Positions 60,120 through 64,000 of a DNA stretch of 64,000 nucleotides are shown piece after piece. The position numbers and the translations under genes are program-made. The stretch is from Erysipelotrichaceae bacterium NK3D112 (GTDB lineage Bacteria > Bacillota_I > Bacilli_A > Erysipelotrichales > Erysipelotrichaceae). The stretch lies in assembly GCA_000701725.1 (NCBI GenBank), contig JNJQ01000009.1, positions 30,002 to 94,001 of the forward strand, given 5' to 3'. The notes under the pieces were generated by a model. It worked only from the letters and a program-made list of their open reading frames with translations, was not told the origin of the DNA and searched no databases. Position 1 is the first letter of the stretch, and every line of letters starts with the position of its first letter.

Positions 60120-61184
60120 GTGGCTGAAAAAGTTTTGATGAAGGGTAATGAAGCGATTGCCGAAGCCGCCATTCAGGCCGGCTGCCGGCATTACTTCGGC
60201 TACCCGATCACTCCGCAGACGGAAATCGCTGCATACATGGCAAAAAGAATGCCGAAGATTGGCGGAACATTCCTGCAGGCGGAAAGCGAAATCGCTGCCA
60301 TCAACATGGTTTACGGCGTTGCCTCCGCAGGCAAGCGTGTCATGACATCCTCCTCCTCTCCGGGCATCTCGCTCAAGAGTGAAGGTCTTTCCTATCTGGC
60401 CGGCGCTGATCTGCCCGCCCTGGTAGTCAACGCCCAGCGCGGCGGACCCGGTCTCGGCGGCATCCAGCCTTCCCAGTCTGACTATTTCCAGGCAACCCGC
60501 GGCGGCGGACATGGTGACTATCATATGATCGTTCTGGCACCTAGCTCCGTTCAGGAAATGGCCCAGCTGACCATCAAGGGTTTCGAACTCGCTGATGAAT
60601 ACCGCATGACATCGATGATTCTTGCGGACGGCACCATCGGTCAGATGATGGAACCGGTATCCTTCGACTTTGATATCAAGGAAGCTCCGGCAAAGCCCTG
60701 GGCAACCACCGGCACAAAGATGGCAAGAGAACACAACGTCATCAACTCTCTTTATCTCAATCCCGAACTGCTTGAAAAGACAAATATCGAGCGTTACAAG
60801 AAGTATGAAATCATCGCCGAAAAGGAAGCGCTGGCGGAAGAATACCTGACTGAGGACGCGGACATTATCATCGCTGCCTTCGGCATTGCCGCACGTGTTT
60901 CCAGAAACGCCGTCAATGAGGCCCGTGCCCATGGCATCAAAGCAGGTCTCATCCGTCCCATCACCTTATGGCCGTTCCCGGAAAAGGTATTTGCGAAAGC
61001 GGCTGAACATGCGAAGCAGATCATCAGCGTCGAGCTCTCCATGGGCCAGATGATCGAGGATGTAAGACTCGCAACACAATGCAGGATCCCGGTATCCCTG
61101 TGCTACCGTGTCGGCGGTATGATTCCGACACCGGATCAGGTCTACCAGGCGATTGTTGAAGCCAGTGAGAAGGGAGGAAAATAA
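60120..61184 (+). CDS. vorB: 2-oxoacid:ferredoxin oxidoreductase alpha subunit
   Basis: This 354-residue subunit starts MAEKVLMKGNEAIAEAAIQ. The GTG at 60120 is 6 bases after AAAGGTG and gives the family-typical start; a GTG 9 bases upstream has no better site. HYFGYPITPQTEIAAYM, TSSSSPGISLKSEGLSYLAGADLPALVVNAQRGGP (only part quoted) and GLIRPITLWPFPEKVFA are typical of VorB/PorA. With the other subunits it interconverts branched 2-oxoacids and acyl-CoA, CO2 and reduced ferredoxin. Confidence 0.92.
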   Translation: MAEKVLMKGNEAIAEAAIQAGCRHYFGYPITPQTEIAAYMAKRMPKIGGTFLQAESEIAAINMVYGVASAGKRVMTSSSSPGISLKSEGLSYLAGADLPALVVNAQRGGPGLGGIQPSQSDYFQATRGGGHGDYHMIVLAPSSVQEMAQLTIKGFELADEYRMTSMILADGTIGQMMEPVSFDFDIKEAPAKPWATTGTKMAREHNVINSLYLNPELLEKTNIERYKKYEIIAEKEALAEEYLTEDADIIIAAFGIAARVSRNAVNEARAHGIKAGLIRPITLWPFPEKVFAKAAEHAKQIISVELSMGQMIEDVRLATQCRIPVSLCYRVGGMIPTPDQVYQAIVEASEKGGK

Positions 61185-61185
61185 G

Positions 61186-61956
<771 letters not shown>

Positions 61957-61959
61957 GTC

Positions 61960-62499
61960 ATGGCGACAAAGGAATTCTTATTTGCCGGATTCGGCGGACA
62001 GGGTCTTCTTTTCTCCGGCAAGGTTCTCGCATACAAGGGACTGATTGAAGAGAAGAATGTCAGCTGGCTGCCTTCCTACGGCCCTGAGATGCGCGGCGGC
62101 ACTGCCAACTGTTCCGTTATCATTTCCGATGAGCCGGTCGGCGCGCCGATCGTTCTCAATCCGGATGTATTGGTGGCGATGAATCTGCCTTCCCTTGACA
62201 AATATGAGAAAGCAGTCAGAAAGGGAGGCATCATCCTGGTTGACAGCTCGCTCATTTCCAGAAAAGTGGAACGCGACGATGTCGATGTCTACTACGTGCC
62301 GGCAACCCGTCTGGCCGATGAAAACGGCACAGGCCAGCTGGCCAATATGATTCTCATGGGAAAACTGCTGTCCGTACTGGATGAGTACAATGAGGAAACA
62401 GTTTCCGCAGCTCTTGAAAAGTGCATTTCCGCACGTCATGCGGACATGCTCGACTATAACCGCAAGGCAATGGAAACCGGCAGAAACTACGCCGGCTGA
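61960..62499 (+). CDS. vorC: 2-oxoacid:ferredoxin oxidoreductase gamma subunit
   Basis: This 179-residue subunit begins [20 protein letters not shown], the typical gamma-subunit start, and has [20 protein letters not shown]. It begins 3 bases after the beta gene ends, with an AAGGAGG site. It completes the delta-alpha-beta-gamma enzyme. Confidence 0.92.
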   Translation: MATKEFLFAGFGGQGLLFSGKVLAYKGLIEEKNVSWLPSYGPEMRGGTANCSVIISDEPVGAPIVLNPDVLVAMNLPSLDKYEKAVRKGGIILVDSSLISRKVERDDVDVYYVPATRLADENGTGQLANMILMGKLLSVLDEYNEETVSAALEKCISARHADMLDYNRKAMETGRNYAG

Positions 62500-62519
62500 G
62501 AAAGCAGAGGAATAAGATC

Positions 62520-63581
62520 ATGGAAATCAAAATCAACCGTATTGAAACACCGAAACAGCTTCCTGACAGCAGTTCACTCGGCTTTGGAAAGATCTTCACC
62601 GATCACATGTTCATCGCAGATTATTCCAAGGACGAAGGCTGGCATGATTACCGCATCGTTCCCTATGGAAACCTTTCCGTTTCCCCGGCCTGCACAGCAT
62701 TCCATTACGGCACAGAAATCTTCGAAGGCTTAAAGGCTTACAGAAGACCGGATGGCGAAGTGCAGCTGTTCCGTCCGATCGAGAACGCACGCCGCATGAA
62801 CCGCTCCGCTGAGCGTCTGTGCATGCCGCAGTTCCCGGAAGAGGATTTTGTCGAGGCAGTCAAGACACTGGTCAAGCTCGATGAAAGATGGGTTCCTTCC
62901 GATCCCGGCACATCCCTCTATATCCGTCCGTTCACCATCGGCAACGATGAAACACTCGGTGTCCATGCGGTCAACCATGCGACTTTCATCATCATTCTTT
63001 CCCCGGTAGGCTCCTATTACAAGGAAGGCCTCAACCCTGTTTCCATCATGATCGAGGATCAGGATGTCAGAGCGGTCAGAGGCGGCACAGGCGAAGCCAA
63101 GTGCGGCGGAAACTACGCAGCTTCCAACAGAGCCGGCGACAGAGCTGAGAAGAAGGGTTATTCCCAGGTTCTCTGGCTGGATGGCGTTGAAAGAAAGTAC
63201 ATCGAGGAAGTCGGTGCGATGAACGTCATGTTCAAGATCAACGGCACGGTTGTGACACCTGCGCTTTCCGGTTCCATCCTGCCGGGCATCACCCGCAAAT
63301 CCATCATCGAAATCCTCAAGAAGGAAGGCTATCCGGTTGAGGAAAGACTTCTCTCCGTCGATGAGCTGGCAGCCGCGATGGCTGACGGTTCTCTCGAAGA
63401 GGCATGGGGATGCGGAACAGCCGCGGTTGTTTCCCCGATCGGCGAGCTGGTCTACAAGGATCAGGTCTACACCGTGAACAACAAGCAGATCGGTGAGCTG
63501 ACCCAGCATCTCTATGACACACTGACATCAATTCAGTGGGGCAAGAGCGAAGACGTCTACAACTGGACAGTCAAAATCTAA
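62520..63581 (+). CDS. ilvE: Branched-chain amino acid aminotransferase
   Basis: This 353-residue class IV PLP enzyme has HYGTEIFEGLKAYR, SLYIRPFTIGNDETLGV, and GEAKCGGNYAAS with the PLP Lys. Next is LDGVERKYIEEVGAMN, and SGSILPGITRKSIIEIL comes late. AGAGGAA lies upstream. It converts 2-oxo-isocaproate, 3-methyl-2-oxovalerate and 2-oxo-isovalerate to Leu, Ile and Val. Its position at the end of the Val operon supports a biosynthetic role for the cluster. Confidence 0.95.
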   Translation: MEIKINRIETPKQLPDSSSLGFGKIFTDHMFIADYSKDEGWHDYRIVPYGNLSVSPACTAFHYGTEIFEGLKAYRRPDGEVQLFRPIENARRMNRSAERLCMPQFPEEDFVEAVKTLVKLDERWVPSDPGTSLYIRPFTIGNDETLGVHAVNHATFIIILSPVGSYYKEGLNPVSIMIEDQDVRAVRGGTGEAKCGGNYAASNRAGDRAEKKGYSQVLWLDGVERKYIEEVGAMNVMFKINGTVVTPALSGSILPGITRKSIIEILKKEGYPVEERLLSVDELAAAMADGSLEEAWGCGTAAVVSPIGELVYKDQVYTVNNKQIGELTQHLYDTLTSIQWGKSEDVYNWTVKI

Positions 63582-63589
63582 TGAAGCGA

Positions 63590-63624
63590 AAGGGTATGAT
63601 CGTAACAGGTCATATCCTTTTTTC
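63590..63624 (+). terminator. Terminator of the ilvE operon
   Basis: AGGGTATGA and TCATATCCT form a stem with G-T pairs and a short loop, followed by TTTTTT. Confidence 0.8.
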
Positions 63625-63663
63625 GGATTGTGAGATAATGGAAACAGAAAGAAGGTTTTTCAC

Positions 63664-63759
63664 ATGAGAAAAGATTTCGGAAAAGTCCCAATTTGCACTG
63701 CGTTGGTAAACAACGCTAATAACGGTATAATTAATTCGTTCTGGAAAGGGAACACCTAG
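63664..63759 (+). pseudogene. Possible start of a truncated flavin-reductase-like gene
   Basis: AGAAGG and the ATG at 63664 open a short frame beginning MRKDFGKVP, which resembles the usual N-terminus of flavin-reductase-family proteins. The frame diverges at once and stops at 63757-63759. It may be the stump of an interrupted gene or a chance similarity. Confidence 0.25.
63703..63731 (+). promoter_or_regulatory. Promoter before the triple-repeat element
   Basis: TTGGTA and TATAAT are spaced 17 bases apart. Transcription would begin near 63738, inside the first copy of the repeated motif. Confidence 0.65.
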
Positions 63760-63832
63760 GAACCTTTCAGGAATGAATTAATGCTAGGGCTTGGCGGTCC
63801 GTTAATTCATTCCTGAAAGATCCGACCGCCAA
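63730..63832 (+). repeat. Three-copy inverted/direct repeat with interleaved second stem
   Basis: Copy 1 (63730-63749, forward) and copy 3 (63802-63819, forward) flank copy 2 (63764-63781, inverted). Copies 2 and 3 are perfectly complementary over 18 bases. Copies 1 and 2 pair over 20 bases with one mismatch and two G-T pairs. A separate perfect 9-base pair, TTGGCGGTC (63791-63799) with GACCGCCAA (63824-63832), interleaves with copies 2/3. The pairings are mutually exclusive, so it could act as an RNA switch or as a protein-binding or transposon-end repeat. Confidence 0.7.
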
Positions 63833-63835
63833 ACT

Positions 63836-64000
63836 ATGTGTAAATATGTGGACGACGCTTCCTCTTGGGGAAGCTCTTTGAAGTATCTTCCCTGGGATAA
63901 AACAGAGGAGAACTCCGTCTCAAGGAAGCTGATCAGTGCCACTGTCCACGAGTGGTACGATGCCAAACACAGATCTGTATCAGCAGAGGAAGTCACGCTG
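63836..64000 (+). CDS. Open frame running off the window (N-terminal part)
   Basis: ATG at 63836 opens 55 codons to the edge of the window (MCKYVDDASSWGSSL..., with EWYDAKHRSVSAEEVTL at the end). There is no ribosome binding site, and the frame follows directly on the repeat element. I do not recognise it. It could be a transposase-related or regulatory protein, or not be real. Confidence 0.35.
   Translation, partial: MCKYVDDASSWGSSLKYLPWDKTEENSVSRKLISATVHEWYDAKHRSVSAEEVTL

Overview
The window looks like a chromosomal segment of a mid-GC anaerobic Firmicute, probably of the Erysipelotrichaceae type. This is inferred from strong AGGAGG-type ribosome binding sites, three T-box leaders, ferredoxin-dependent 2-oxoacid metabolism, an MsmK/UgpC-type sugar ATPase, many haloacid-dehalogenase (HAD) phosphatases and a clostripain-type protease. 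I saw no rRNA, tRNA, CRISPR array or phage module. The first gene is cut by the left edge and the last open frame by the right edge.

1-14.8 kb: after two membrane proteins comes a hexuronate (pectin) utilisation locus on the + strand. It holds a GH28 polygalacturonase, a GH105 unsaturated uronyl hydrolase, an AraC regulator, an orphan sugar-ABC ATPase, KduI, a KduD/DhuD-type dehydrogenase, an alpha/beta esterase, UxaB, UxaA, a TIM-barrel isomerase, a KDG kinase and UxaC. Together these degrade pectin oligomers and take galacturonate and unsaturated uronates to 2-keto-3-deoxygluconate phosphate. No KDPG aldolase or sugar permease is in view. A beta-glucuronidase (27.6-29.4 kb) could also feed UxaC.

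14.8-49.6 kb is mixed: a 39-codon gene that appears to be its own transcription unit, a GltD-like oxidoreductase, a Ste24-type peptidase, a serine hydrolase, Hpt, and a TetR gene divergent from a very large Fe-S/FAD oxidoreductase followed by HypA. Pyruvate kinase lies between two paralogous HAD phosphatases. Next come a flavodoxin, beta-glucuronidase, an alanine/glycine:cation symporter, a Gfo/Idh/MocA-UPF0303 fusion, a three-gene operon (PTS IIB-like, phosphoesterase, P-loop kinase) and a membrane-anchored clostripain with N-terminal repeats. After these are a second autonomous small ORF, a BMP-type nucleoside ABC transporter, two MgtC paralogues, an IlvD/Edd dehydratase and an acyltransferase.

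49.6-63.6 kb is the most striking part. Three consecutive T-box leaders, whose aligned specifier triplets I read as CTG (Leu), ATC (Ile) and GTC (Val), each control a transcript containing one AMP-dependent acyl-CoA ligase. The Leu leader precedes a LeuA-like protein that has lost its catalytic residues plus a TIM-barrel/ligase fusion. The Ile and Val leaders precede paralogous HTH-cupin-ligase fusions. The Val transcript continues into a P-loop ATPase, a four-subunit 2-oxoacid:ferredoxin oxidoreductase and a branched-chain aminotransferase. I infer a starvation-controlled route making Leu, Ile and Val from branched short-chain fatty acids: acid to acyl-CoA, reductive carboxylation to 2-oxoacid, then transamination.

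63.6-64 kb holds a promoter followed by three copies of an 18-20 bp motif in +,-,+ orientation, interleaved with a 9-bp stem, and an open frame running off the window.
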